From CBDBIK01 sp965206145 (GTDB taxonomy: Bacteria; Pseudomonadota; Alphaproteobacteria; TMED109), in the NCBI GenBank assembly GCA_965206145.1, contig CBDBIK010000002.1, positions 310,001 through 374,000 on the forward strand: a stretch of 64,000 bases of DNA, read 5' to 3'. Position 1 is the first letter of the stretch, and every line of letters begins with the position of its first letter. Both the position numbers and the translations under genes were made by a program. Below are positions 8,270-16,145 of the stretch, in pieces. The notes under the pieces are model-generated. The model was given only the letters and a program-made list of their open reading frames with translations. It was not told the origin of the DNA and ran no database searches.

Positions 8270-8574
8270 TGGTGCGGACGGAGGGATTCGAACCCACACT
8301 CCCGAAGGAAACGGATTTTCGTGCCACTTCGGCTTTCGCCGCCGCCCTGAGGCGTTCGTGGCCTGGACTATCCCTTCGCCGTCGCCAGTTTCCTGGCCCC
8401 AGGCGCCACCCGTCTAGTCTCTACACCTTCTCACATATCGTGAGCTTGGCTCGGGATTAGCAACGGTAAAACCGGAAGCCTCCCCCGAATTTGAGCAGTT
8501 CTACACCGCCGGTTTCCCGACGGGCACCCAATCATTTTCAAGTCCGTTGCGTCTACCAGTTCCGCCACGTCCGC
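8270..8574 (-). tRNA. tRNA-Leu(UAA), interrupted by a group I intron
   Basis: Read on the minus strand, the 5' exon is 8574-8540 (acceptor GCGGACG, D arm, 5' half of anticodon stem, ending ACGGACTT). The 3' exon is 8319-8270 (AAAATCCGT, variable arm, T arm GTGGGTTCGAATCCC, acceptor CGTCCGC, A, encoded CCA). Joined, the exons give an 85-nt tRNA with anticodon loop CTTAAAA, that is anticodon UAA. The intron sits between anticodon positions 34 and 35, the position known for cyanobacterial and plastid tRNA-Leu(UAA) introns. It lies convergent to the small gene ending at 8262. Confidence 0.95.
8320..8539 (-). ncRNA. Group I intron (IC3-like) in tRNA-Leu
   Basis: 220 nt, no ORF. P1 forms between exon ACUU and intron GGGU and gives the required U.G pair at the 5' splice site. 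The intron ends in G. A P2 hairpin CCGTCGG-GAAA-CCGGCGG follows. Core elements are readable in order: P-like CTCAAATTCGGGGGAGGC, Q-like AATCCCGAGCCAAGCTC, R-like GTGTAGAGACTAGACGGG, and S-like AGGGATAGTCCAGG. These closely resemble the cores of tRNA-Leu group I introns of cyanobacteria. It should self-splice. Established knowledge: group I introns are also known in alpha- and betaproteobacterial tRNA-Arg and tRNA-Ile. Confidence 0.93.
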
Positions 8575-8617
8575 ACCGCCCCGTGCGTGATCAGGCCGCA
8601 CCCCGGGGTTGATTTCA

Positions 8618-9406
8618 TCATACCTTTTCTGAATTCTCCTCCCGAAAGGATGCCCCTGTCGCCTTCAAAAAAGCCGAGATTGCCTCGGCGCAAGCCATCA
8701 GCCTTTCTTCGTTGTGGGTCCGAGCCACGACACTCGTTCCGATGCTAGGTGGCCGATAGTAAGGGTACGAACCAATGTCGACGTCCGCATACACCTTGGC
8801 CACTTCGCCAAGGCCGGCCGCGAGTGCCCCTTCAGGACGAGAAACGACGAAGGTGCGTGAAAGCATGGGCGGTCCGCCCGCAAAGTCTGGTTCAAGCACC
8901 GAAAACATCGCTTGCATAATCTCAGGGACGCCTGCGAGCACGTGGACGTTTCCCAGACGAAATCCTGGTGCTGCCGAGACAGGATTGTCAATGAGATCTG
9001 CGCCTTTCGGGATGTTGGCCATTTTCAACCGCGCTTCGTTGATTTCGATTTTCGTTCCCTCATAATGCCTTTGCAGGCGGCGGAGTGCTTCGGGATTGCG
9101 CTCCACCTCCGCACCCATGGCCTCGGCTACGCATTCGGTCGTGATGTCGTCGTGCGTAGGGCCGATTCCGCCGGTGGTGATTACATGATCGTAGGCGTCA
9201 CTCAATTCCCGAACGGAAGCGACGATCCGTTCGCGCACGTCGGGCACCACCCGGACTTCCTGTAGCCGGATGCCGATGTCCGACATGCGTCCCGCTACGT
9301 GGGCAATATTTTTGTCCTGGGTGCGACCCGAAAGTATCTCGTTGCCGATGACCAGCATGGCTGCCGTAGGAGGGACACCCGGTGCGCTGCTTCCATCTCT
9401 CTCCAT
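8618..9406 (-). CDS. CinA N-terminal (MoaB/Mog-like) domain protein
   Basis: About 262 residues containing only the molybdopterin-binding fold of the CinA family: LVIGNEILSGRTQDKN near the N-terminus and TTGGIGPTHDDITTECVA in the middle. The C-terminal NMN deamidase (PncC) domain is absent. This is the usual stand-alone form in Alphaproteobacteria, often annotated competence/damage-inducible protein A. The real substrate is uncertain. A start at 9448 would add 14 residues with no counterpart, so the ATG at 9406 was taken. It is divergent from sfsA with about 80 bases between. Confidence 0.85.
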   Translation of the reverse strand: MERDGSSAPGVPPTAAMLVIGNEILSGRTQDKNIAHVAGRMSDIGIRLQEVRVVPDVRERIVASVRELSDAYDHVITTGGIGPTHDDITTECVAEAMGAEVERNPEALRRLQRHYEGTKIEINEARLKMANIPKGADLIDNPVSAAPGFRLGNVHVLAGVPEIMQAMFSVLEPDFAGGPPMLSRTFVVSRPEGALAAGLGEVAKVYADVDIGSYPYYRPPSIGTSVVARTHNEERLMACAEAISAFLKATGASFREENSEKV

Positions 9407-9486
9407 TGCCGCATTGTAAGAGACTTTCTTGGGCCGGACACCCGCCACGAATGCCTATACTTTTGTCTCTCCATTAGGAAACACTC

Positions 9487-10206
9487 GTGCAGTTCCCGAT
9501 CCCTCTCGTTCGCGCAACCCTCGTGCGCCGCTACAAGCGCTTCCTTAGCGATCATACGCTCGACGACGGAACCGAGGTTGTCGCGCACTGTGCAAATCCC
9601 GGAAGCATGCTCGGACTCGCAGAACCTGGTGCGGAAACCTGGTTGCTGGGCAACGACGATCTTTCGCGCAAGCTTCGCTACAGTTGGGAACTAGTGCGGG
9701 TTGGGAAGAGACTCGTCGGCATCAACACTTCCCGTCCAAACCGGATCGTCGAGGAATCGATCAAAACTGGCACGGTTCCGGCACTCGTCGGCTATTCCGA
9801 TCTCCGGCGTGAAGTTCGCTACGGGACCAACTCCCGGATTGATCTCCTTCTTACCGATCCTGACAAGCCGGACTGTTATGTAGAGGTGAAAAATGTTCAT
9901 CTTTCGCGCAAGCATGGGATTGCTGAATTCCCTGACGCAGTGACGGTCCGGGGAACCAAGCATCTCCAAGAGCTCGCCAAGCAAGTGAAGGCAGGAAACC
10001 GGGCGGTGATGCTCTACCTCGTGCAACGCGAGGATTGCGATTGCTTCCAGCTCGCTGATGACATCGATCCCAACTATGCAGAGGCTTTCCAAGAAGCTCA
10101 TAGAGCAGGTGTTGAGGCGATCTGTCACATCTGCAAGATCAGTACAGACGAAATCTGCATAGACAGGGAAATTGCCTTCACGAGAGCCACGGGAGCGAAC
10201 GTATGA
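9487..10206 (+). CDS. sfsA: SfsA, sugar fermentation stimulation protein homologue
   Basis: 239 residues, full length for SfsA. The family pattern is seen in VRRYKRFLSD, CANPGSMLGL, the nuclease-like SRIDLLLTDPD..YVEVKNVHL core, and FPDAVTVRGTKHLQEL. SfsA is a nuclease-fold, nucleic-acid-binding protein whose role is not settled. The GTG start gives MQFPIPLVRATLVRR, matching usual N-termini. The stop overlaps the map start (ATGA); the sfsA-map pair is common in Alphaproteobacteria. Confidence 0.95.
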   Translation: MQFPIPLVRATLVRRYKRFLSDHTLDDGTEVVAHCANPGSMLGLAEPGAETWLLGNDDLSRKLRYSWELVRVGKRLVGINTSRPNRIVEESIKTGTVPALVGYSDLRREVRYGTNSRIDLLLTDPDKPDCYVEVKNVHLSRKHGIAEFPDAVTVRGTKHLQELAKQVKAGNRAVMLYLVQREDCDCFQLADDIDPNYAEAFQEAHRAGVEAICHICKISTDEICIDREIAFTRATGANV

Positions 10207-11009
10207 ACGCAGACGCCAACGACAAGATTCGCATCCACGGAGATGAGGCATTCGAGAGTATGCGACGTGCCGGCAAACTCGCCGCCGAGACACTCGATTT
10301 CATCACACCCAGGGTGCAAGAGGGCGTTGCCACGGAAGAATTGAATCAGCTCTGCCACGAATTCATCTGCGACCATGGAGCTGTCCCCGCTCCTCTCAAC
10401 TACAAAGGATTTCCAAAATCGATCTGCACTTCGGTCAACAATGTCATCTGCCATGGCATCCCCGGTGAGCGTAAACTCGTCGATGGAGACATCTTGAACA
10501 TCGACGTAACCGTCATCCTCAATAGCTGGCATGGCGACACCAGTCGGATGTTCTGGATTGGCAAACCTCGCCTCCAAGCCCGGATTCTCACCGACGTCAC
10601 GTTCGAAGCCATGTGGGAAGGCATCCAGACCGTGCGTCCAGGCTCAACGCTGGGTGACATCGGGAACGCCATTCAGAATTGCGCGGAACAACGCAATTTT
10701 TCCGTTGTCGAAATTTTCTGCGGACATGGAATCGGCCAAGTTTTCCACGATGAACCGAACGTCCTGCACTACGGAAGATCAGGCGAAGGGCTCCGGCTCA
10801 AGAAGGGAATGTTTTTCACCATCGAACCCATGATCAACGTGGGTAAGCCCGATGTGGAGATTCGGGACGACGGCTGGACTGCCGTAACCCGAGACCGCTC
10901 GCTTTCTGCACAATTCGAGCACACGATCGGTGTCACCAATGATGGATACGAAGTGTTCACGCTGTCCCCGAGAGGACTTGACCGGCCCTCTCTCGACGGG
11001 CCAAAGTGA
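10203..11009 (+). CDS. map: Methionine aminopeptidase, type I
   Basis: 268 residues. Removes the initiator Met from nascent proteins. Metal and active-site residues are intact: the Asp of NIDVTV, the Asp of GDTSRMF, the His of CGHGIGQVFH, the Glu of FTIEPMI and the Glu of QFEHTIGV. The start overlaps sfsA by four bases. No N-terminal zinc-finger extension is present, as expected for the bacterial form. Essential cytosolic housekeeping enzyme. Confidence 0.97.
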   Translation: MNADANDKIRIHGDEAFESMRRAGKLAAETLDFITPRVQEGVATEELNQLCHEFICDHGAVPAPLNYKGFPKSICTSVNNVICHGIPGERKLVDGDILNIDVTVILNSWHGDTSRMFWIGKPRLQARILTDVTFEAMWEGIQTVRPGSTLGDIGNAIQNCAEQRNFSVVEIFCGHGIGQVFHDEPNVLHYGRSGEGLRLKKGMFFTIEPMINVGKPDVEIRDDGWTAVTRDRSLSAQFEHTIGVTNDGYEVFTLSPRGLDRPSLDGPK

Positions 11010-11029
11010 AATCCTAGGAAATAGATTCC

Positions 11030-11257
11030 ATGGACTATCATCCCATTATGGGGATCACGATTTTCGCGCTCTCCGTGGGCGGTGCCTACATCGTCGGTCG
11101 CCGATGGGCGGTTCGACGGCGCGTGGCAGCACCAGTGCTTGATCTAGTGCCGCCCGAGGAAATCGAGGCCAGTAAAGAGGTCCTAGGGGGCGACGCACTG
11201 GCTCCTGACGCGCCGTGGGTGGAACGCAAGGAAGATGCCTCGCCGACGGGCTCTTGA
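11030..11257 (+). CDS. Small membrane-anchored protein, unknown
   Basis: 75 residues. An N-terminal helix (about 6-23, MGITIFALSVGGAYIVG) is followed by RRWAVRRR, which predicts a single membrane anchor with the acidic, Pro-rich C-terminus in the cytoplasm. AGGAA lies nine bases before the ATG. It is 20 bases downstream of map and may be co-transcribed. No family recognised. Confidence 0.55.
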   Translation: MDYHPIMGITIFALSVGGAYIVGRRWAVRRRVAAPVLDLVPPEEIEASKEVLGGDALAPDAPWVERKEDASPTGS

Positions 11258-11287
11258 TTCCACGTGCCCGGGATGCTTGCTGAGTGA

Positions 11288-11626
11288 CTAGTTCAGATTT
11301 TCACGTTTGAGGGTGTAGCGGCCTTCGGTCGGTCCGTCGAAAAGTTCCGCGATCTGGGGATGGACACAGGGCTGGCTGCTCGTGTCACGAAGCAAGTTCT
11401 GCTGTGAGACGTAGGCGATGTAGGGACCTTCCTCGCCCTCGGCAAAGAGGTGATAGAAGGGTTGGTCCTTTTTGGGGCGCAGATCTTCAGGAATGGATTC
11501 GTACCATTCCTCGGTGTTCATGAATTCGGGATCGACGTCGAATATGACCCCGCGGAACGGATAAACTCGATGGCGAACTACGTCACCGAGCCGAAACCGT
11601 GCCTGCAGGCCCTTTTCTCTCTGCAT
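11288..11626 (-). CDS. hspQ: HspQ, heat-shock/hemimethylated-DNA-binding protein
   Basis: 112 residues. The YccV/HspQ signature is clear: FRLGDVVRHRVYPFRGVIFDVDPEF, then PFYHLFAEGEEGPYIAYVSQQNLL. In enterics HspQ binds hemimethylated DNA and specifies Lon substrates. The ATG at 11626 gives a typical N-terminus; the longer reading to 11704 adds 26 unrelated residues. It converges on the small membrane protein gene. Confidence 0.92.
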   Translation of the reverse strand: MQREKGLQARFRLGDVVRHRVYPFRGVIFDVDPEFMNTEEWYESIPEDLRPKKDQPFYHLFAEGEEGPYIAYVSQQNLLRDTSSQPCVHPQIAELFDGPTEGRYTLKRENLN

Positions 11627-11707
11627 CCCATTCTCCACGACGTGCAACCGACACTCTATCCGTGCCAGTCTAGCAGAAATGGGGCTGTGTCTGTCGGAAA
11701 ACAACCC

Positions 11708-12295
11708 TCAAGCTACAGCCGCATCACGCACGAATTCGAGACGGTCCTGGCCGAAGAACATCTGCCCGCCCACGAACATCGTTGGCACCCCAAACAATCC
11801 ACGCTCCACCGCGTCTTTCGTGCGTCTTTGCAGTTCGTCCTTTACGGACTGGTTCTCGCACATCTGGAGAAGTTTTTCCGCATCAATGCCAGCTTTGATA
11901 AGACAAGAAACGATCTCCGAGGTTTCACCGAGGTTCACGTCGTCCCGCCAGTACGCCGGATAAATCGCGTCGAGGTATTCCTTGAGGATTCCCTCCCGCA
12001 TCGCTGCCACGGCACCGCGCATGATCCCGATCGTGTTGATCGGAAACGCGCTGTTCAACTTGAGCGGAATTCCAGCTTTGTTCGCACAGAGGTCCAAGTC
12101 GCCGAAAAGCCACCTCCCCTTTGCAGGAACCGAAGCAGGAGAAGCATTTCCTGAGTCTTTGAATATGGCACCGAGGAGAACCGGCCGGTACTCTAGTTCG
12201 ACTCCCGCATCCGAGGCAATCTTTGGAAGCTGCGCCCAGGCCAGATAGGCCGAGGGACTTCCCACATCAAAATAAAACTCGATTTTCCTTTTCAT
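11708..12295 (-). CDS. 2-hydroxychromene-2-carboxylate isomerase family protein (DsbA fold)
   Basis: About 195 residues of the DsbA-like thioredoxin fold: FYFDVGSPSAYLAW at the N-terminus (Ser in place of the CxxC cysteine, as in NahD-type isomerases), and GLFGVPTMFVGGQMFFGQDRLEFV at the C-terminus. NahD-type members isomerise hydroxychromene carboxylate with glutathione. No aromatic-degradation genes lie nearby, so the true substrate is open. The ATG at 12295 was chosen over a TTG at 12310. Confidence 0.85.
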   Translation of the reverse strand: MKRKIEFYFDVGSPSAYLAWAQLPKIASDAGVELEYRPVLLGAIFKDSGNASPASVPAKGRWLFGDLDLCANKAGIPLKLNSAFPINTIGIMRGAVAAMREGILKEYLDAIYPAYWRDDVNLGETSEIVSCLIKAGIDAEKLLQMCENQSVKDELQRRTKDAVERGLFGVPTMFVGGQMFFGQDRLEFVRDAAVA

Positions 12296-12365
12296 TGTTG
12301 AACGTTCCAAGACACAACGCCGCTACAAAGGGCGAAAGTATACTCTGCTTTCTCCGGAGCTCACC

Positions 12366-13694
12366 ATGCCCTCTCTCACCGCCCGCCTTGTGGATCTGAT
12401 CGAATCGAAACCCATTTCTGAAAACGACCTGCTTCTCGCCTCCCGTTACATTCTCGACGCACTCGCAAACGCCTACGCGGGGCGAGCAACGGAGCCGGGC
12501 CGCATCGTTGAAGCTTGGGCAAGGGACAATGCCGATCCGGGACGAAAAGCATTCCGTTTTGGTGCCCTCACCCACATCCTCGAAGTGGATGACCTCCATC
12601 GGGAATCGGTCTCGCACCCAGGGTGTGTCGTCGTTCCCGCAGCATGTGCCATGGCCGCCTCCCAAGGATCAGGAGGACGGGAATTCCTTGTCTCCGTAAT
12701 CAAAGGCTTTGAAGCGATGTGCAGAGTGGGCGCAGCCTTTGGCCCCGCGCACTACCAAAATTGGCACAACACTGCGACCTGCGGTCCATTCGGCTCCGCT
12801 TACGCCGCAGGCAGCCTCCTCGGCCTCGATACAGCCGCCATGATCAACGCCCTCGGGAATGCTGGCACGCAATCGGCGGGGTTCTGGGAATTCGTTTCCA
12901 CGGGCGCAATGAGCAAGCATTTGCACGCAGGTCGGGCCGCCGAGGCTGGCGTTGTTGCCGCCGAACTTGCTGCAGGCGGCTTCACTGGCGCACCAAAAAT
13001 CCTCGAAGGTGCCCGCGGGCTTTTTGCCGCGACCTGTCCCGATGGGGATCCTGATGCTGTGCTCAAGGGCCCCGATGCTCCCTGGCAAATTTCCCGCACA
13101 TCAATCAAACCTTGGCCTTCGTGTCGCCACACACATCCAGCCATGGACGCAGCGATGGAGGCTCATGCAAAACGAGCCAATGCCGAGGTGGCCAAGATCT
13201 CCGTCCGCACTTACGGCGCGGCGATCGACGTTTGCAACAAGCCGACGCCACGAACGGAGTACGAGGCCAAATTTTCCTTGCAGCACTGCGTTGCAACGGC
13301 ACTCGGCGACGGAGAAATCTCCTTCGCCAGTTTCGATGAAGCCGCGCGTGCACGCCACAGAACACTGGCGGAGAAGGTGTGTCTCGAAACCAGCGCTCCT
13401 TATTCTTCCTCCTACCCTTCGGCCTGGGGAGCGGAAGTGCTTGTCCAGCTTAACGATGGGCACATGATCTCCGTGCAGCGTGCCCACGCCCTGGGCGATC
13501 CGGAAGCTCCCATCGACCCGGAACACCTCGAAGCCAAGGCCTTTGATCTCATCGCTTTTGGCGGCGCATCGGGAGATGCGTTAATCGGTCAGGTAAAGGC
13601 CCTCATAACCGGGGGATCTCCTGCAGGACTTATCGATTTTTCCTTAACAGCTCCTAAAAAACCGAGAATCGATCAAACTCCTTCGAAGGTATAA
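12366..13694 (+). CDS. MmgE/PrpD family protein
   Basis: 442 residues, normal for the family (2-methylcitrate dehydratase, iminodisuccinate epimerase, cis-aconitate decarboxylase). Recognised by RYILDALANAYAGR near the N-terminus, LEVDDLH...SHPGCVVVPAA, and SIKPWPSCRHTHPAMDAA. GGAG lies seven bases before the ATG. No prpB or prpC neighbours are present, so a methylcitrate-cycle role is not supported; the substrate is unknown. A molybdenum hydroxylase gene follows on the same strand after about 130 bases. Confidence 0.88.
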   Translation: MPSLTARLVDLIESKPISENDLLLASRYILDALANAYAGRATEPGRIVEAWARDNADPGRKAFRFGALTHILEVDDLHRESVSHPGCVVVPAACAMAASQGSGGREFLVSVIKGFEAMCRVGAAFGPAHYQNWHNTATCGPFGSAYAAGSLLGLDTAAMINALGNAGTQSAGFWEFVSTGAMSKHLHAGRAAEAGVVAAELAAGGFTGAPKILEGARGLFAATCPDGDPDAVLKGPDAPWQISRTSIKPWPSCRHTHPAMDAAMEAHAKRANAEVAKISVRTYGAAIDVCNKPTPRTEYEAKFSLQHCVATALGDGEISFASFDEAARARHRTLAEKVCLETSAPYSSSYPSAWGAEVLVQLNDGHMISVQRAHALGDPEAPIDPEHLEAKAFDLIAFGGASGDALIGQVKALITGGSPAGLIDFSLTAPKKPRIDQTPSKV

Positions 13695-13823
13695 ATCGCT
13701 GACGAATCGCCCGCAAAGGGCACGTGTTCCAGTCTGAAACTAAGCTTGCCCGAAGAGCGTAGGCCCTTATGATGCGGACCGCATGGGGAGGCAACGCCGT
13801 CCCTCCCGGAGATCATTAAAGAG

Positions 13824-16133
13824 ATGGCCAAGTTTGGCATCGGCCAGCCCGTCGAACGTACCGAAGATCCTCGCCTTCTTACCGGTAAGGGACACTTCGT
13901 TGCGGACTTGTCCCTTCCCGAACAAACATGGCTTTCGGTGGTACGTTCCCCCTTTGCTGCCGCTGAAATCCTTGCGATTCGCACCGATGCAGCCAAGGCT
14001 TCCGAGGGCGTCCTTGGTGTCTACACTGCCAACGATCTGACAAAAGTAGGAATCGATCTGATTCCACCAGGTTTTGTCGGAAAAAATCGCGACGGTAGTG
14101 AAATGAAGGCACCCGGCCGGCCTGTCCTCGCCGAAAAACGTGCCAACTACGTGGGCGAGCCCGTTGCCATCGTCGTCGCGGAAACCGCTGACCTGGCCCA
14201 CGACGGAGCCGAACTGGTGGAGGTTGACTACAACGAACACCCGTCCGTCACCGATGCCACAGAAGCAATGTCCAACAAAGCTCCGCTGGTCCACGACAAC
14301 GCTCCGGGGAATCTCTCTTTCGACTGGGAATTGGGCAACGAGAAGAAAACGGAAGAAGCCTTTGCCAAAGCTGACCACGTGATCAAGCTCGATCTGCTGA
14401 ACAATCGCATCGTTCCGAACCCAATGGAATGCAGAGCGGCCATCGCCGAATACGATAAAAAGAAAGGCTTCACAATCACCTGCAGTTCACAAGGCGTGCA
14501 CTCCCTGCAGAGACAATTCTCATCGATTCTTGGCATCGAGAAGAACGAGGTACGTGTAAAGACCGGCGACGTCGGTGGCGGGTTCGGCATGAAAATTTTC
14601 ATGTACCCCGAGTACATTCACGTTCTTTTCGCCGCACGTGCTCTGGAACGTCCTGTGCGGTGGATCTCCGAAAGAACTGAGGCCTTCATTTCGGACACCC
14701 ATGGACGGGATCATGCGACCCACGTCGAGCTCGCGCTCGACAAAAAAGCCAAGATCCTCGGCCTCAAGGTCCGCACGATCGCAAACCTCGGTGCCCAAAT
14801 CTCCAATTTCGGGATCTTCGTCCCGACGTTAGCCGGGACCGCGATGCTCCCCGGCTGTTATGCGATTCCTGCGGTCCACGCCAATGTGCTCGGGGTTTTC
14901 ACCAACACCCCTCCCATCGATGCCTACCGGGGAGCCGGCAGGCCGGAGGCTGCCTACGTCATTGAACGAATTGTCGATGCGGCAGCCCGGGAACTGAACA
15001 TCGCACCCGACGAAATCCGGCGCAGAAACTTCATCACTTCTGCGCAGATGCCGTTCGAAACGGCCACCGGCAACACCTATGACACCGGCGATTTCGTCAA
15101 GAACATGGACGATGCCATGAAGCGTGCTGATTGGAAGGAGTTTTCCGCCCGCAAGGACGAAGCGGCAAAACATGGCAAGTTGCGTGGCATTGGCATTGCC
15201 AGTTACATCGAAGCGTGTGCCGGCGGCGGACCCGAGGAAGCCACCCTTGAGATCAGTGTGGACGGACGTGCCCGTCTACTTATCGGCACCCAGTCCAATG
15301 GACAGGGGCATGAGACGGCCTACCGTCAGATCGTTGCCGAACGGCTTGGGATTGAGCCTGACAGAATTGACTTTCTCCAGGGAGATACCGAGGCCATCAG
15401 CTTCGGTTCCGGAACCGGCGGATCGCGCTCCATACCTGTCGGGGGAAGCGCTCTTTCAGAAACGGCCTTCAAAATTCTCGAACGGGGACGGAACCTCGCC
15501 GCCGACATCCTTGAAGCCTCGGCCGAAGATATTTCCTTCGAGGATGGCCGCTTCGTAATCCCAGGTACCGATCTCGAAGTCTCCCTCGCCGCGGCGGCCA
15601 AGCGTGCGGATCAGGAAGGCTCCCCTCTGGCAGAAAGCGCGCAATGGACTCCCCCTGCCGCAACGTTCCCCAACGGTACGCACGTCTGCGAGCTTGAGAT
15701 CGATCCGGACACGGGGGAAACGAAAATCATCCGCTACACGGTGGTCGACGATTTCGGCACTGTCGTAAATCCTCTCCTGCTTGCAGGCCAAGTCCATGGT
15801 GGCGTAGGACAGGGAGTGGGACAGGCTCTTTTCGAGCAGACTCTTTACGATTCGGATTCAGGCCAAATGCTGACCGCGTCCTTCATGGATTATGCGATGC
15901 CCCGTGCAGACGACCTTCCTGTAATCAACTTCACTTGGAACTCCATCCCTTCAACCACGAACGCTCTGGGCATCAAGGGATCGGGCGAAGCCGGAGCGAT
16001 CGGAGCTCCCCCGGCAGTGATCAACGCCTTGATCGATGCCCTCGCCGACCATGGCGTTACCCACATCGAGATGCCTGCCACGCCCGACCGGGTGTGGTCT
16101 CTGATCAACGAGCGCAAGCGCCAAGCCGCCTGA
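13824..16133 (+). CDS. Molybdenum hydroxylase large subunit (CoxL-like, xanthine dehydrogenase family)
   Basis: 769 residues that bind the molybdopterin cofactor. It shows YVGEPVAIVVAE, the GGGFGMK motif, AYRGAGRPEA (not the AYRCSFR of true form I CO dehydrogenase), QSNGQGHET, the Q-rich HGGVGQGVGQALFEQ, and the catalytic Glu in GSGEAGAIG. It is therefore a form II/aldehyde-oxidase-like subunit, and CO oxidation is unlikely. No FAD (CoxM) or 2Fe-2S (CoxS) partner is adjacent. No Tat signal, so cytoplasmic. The TGA stop is followed in the same frame by the aminotransferase reading frame. Confidence 0.9.
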   Translation: MAKFGIGQPVERTEDPRLLTGKGHFVADLSLPEQTWLSVVRSPFAAAEILAIRTDAAKASEGVLGVYTANDLTKVGIDLIPPGFVGKNRDGSEMKAPGRPVLAEKRANYVGEPVAIVVAETADLAHDGAELVEVDYNEHPSVTDATEAMSNKAPLVHDNAPGNLSFDWELGNEKKTEEAFAKADHVIKLDLLNNRIVPNPMECRAAIAEYDKKKGFTITCSSQGVHSLQRQFSSILGIEKNEVRVKTGDVGGGFGMKIFMYPEYIHVLFAARALERPVRWISERTEAFISDTHGRDHATHVELALDKKAKILGLKVRTIANLGAQISNFGIFVPTLAGTAMLPGCYAIPAVHANVLGVFTNTPPIDAYRGAGRPEAAYVIERIVDAAARELNIAPDEIRRRNFITSAQMPFETATGNTYDTGDFVKNMDDAMKRADWKEFSARKDEAAKHGKLRGIGIASYIEACAGGGPEEATLEISVDGRARLLIGTQSNGQGHETAYRQIVAERLGIEPDRIDFLQGDTEAISFGSGTGGSRSIPVGGSALSETAFKILERGRNLAADILEASAEDISFEDGRFVIPGTDLEVSLAAAAKRADQEGSPLAESAQWTPPAATFPNGTHVCELEIDPDTGETKIIRYTVVDDFGTVVNPLLLAGQVHGGVGQGVGQALFEQTLYDSDSGQMLTASFMDYAMPRADDLPVINFTWNSIPSTTNALGIKGSGEAGAIGAPPAVINALIDALADHGVTHIEMPATPDRVWSLINERKRQAA

Positions 16134-16145
16134 AGGAAAATCACC

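Noticed and set aside
11450..12154. 234-residue open frame on the plus strand
   Set aside because: Opposite to hspQ and the DsbA-fold isomerase, which have clear family motifs.
13824..16133. Aerobic CO dehydrogenase catalytic subunit
   Set aside because: The active-site loop is AYRGAGR, not AYRCSFR, and the CoxM/CoxS genes are missing.
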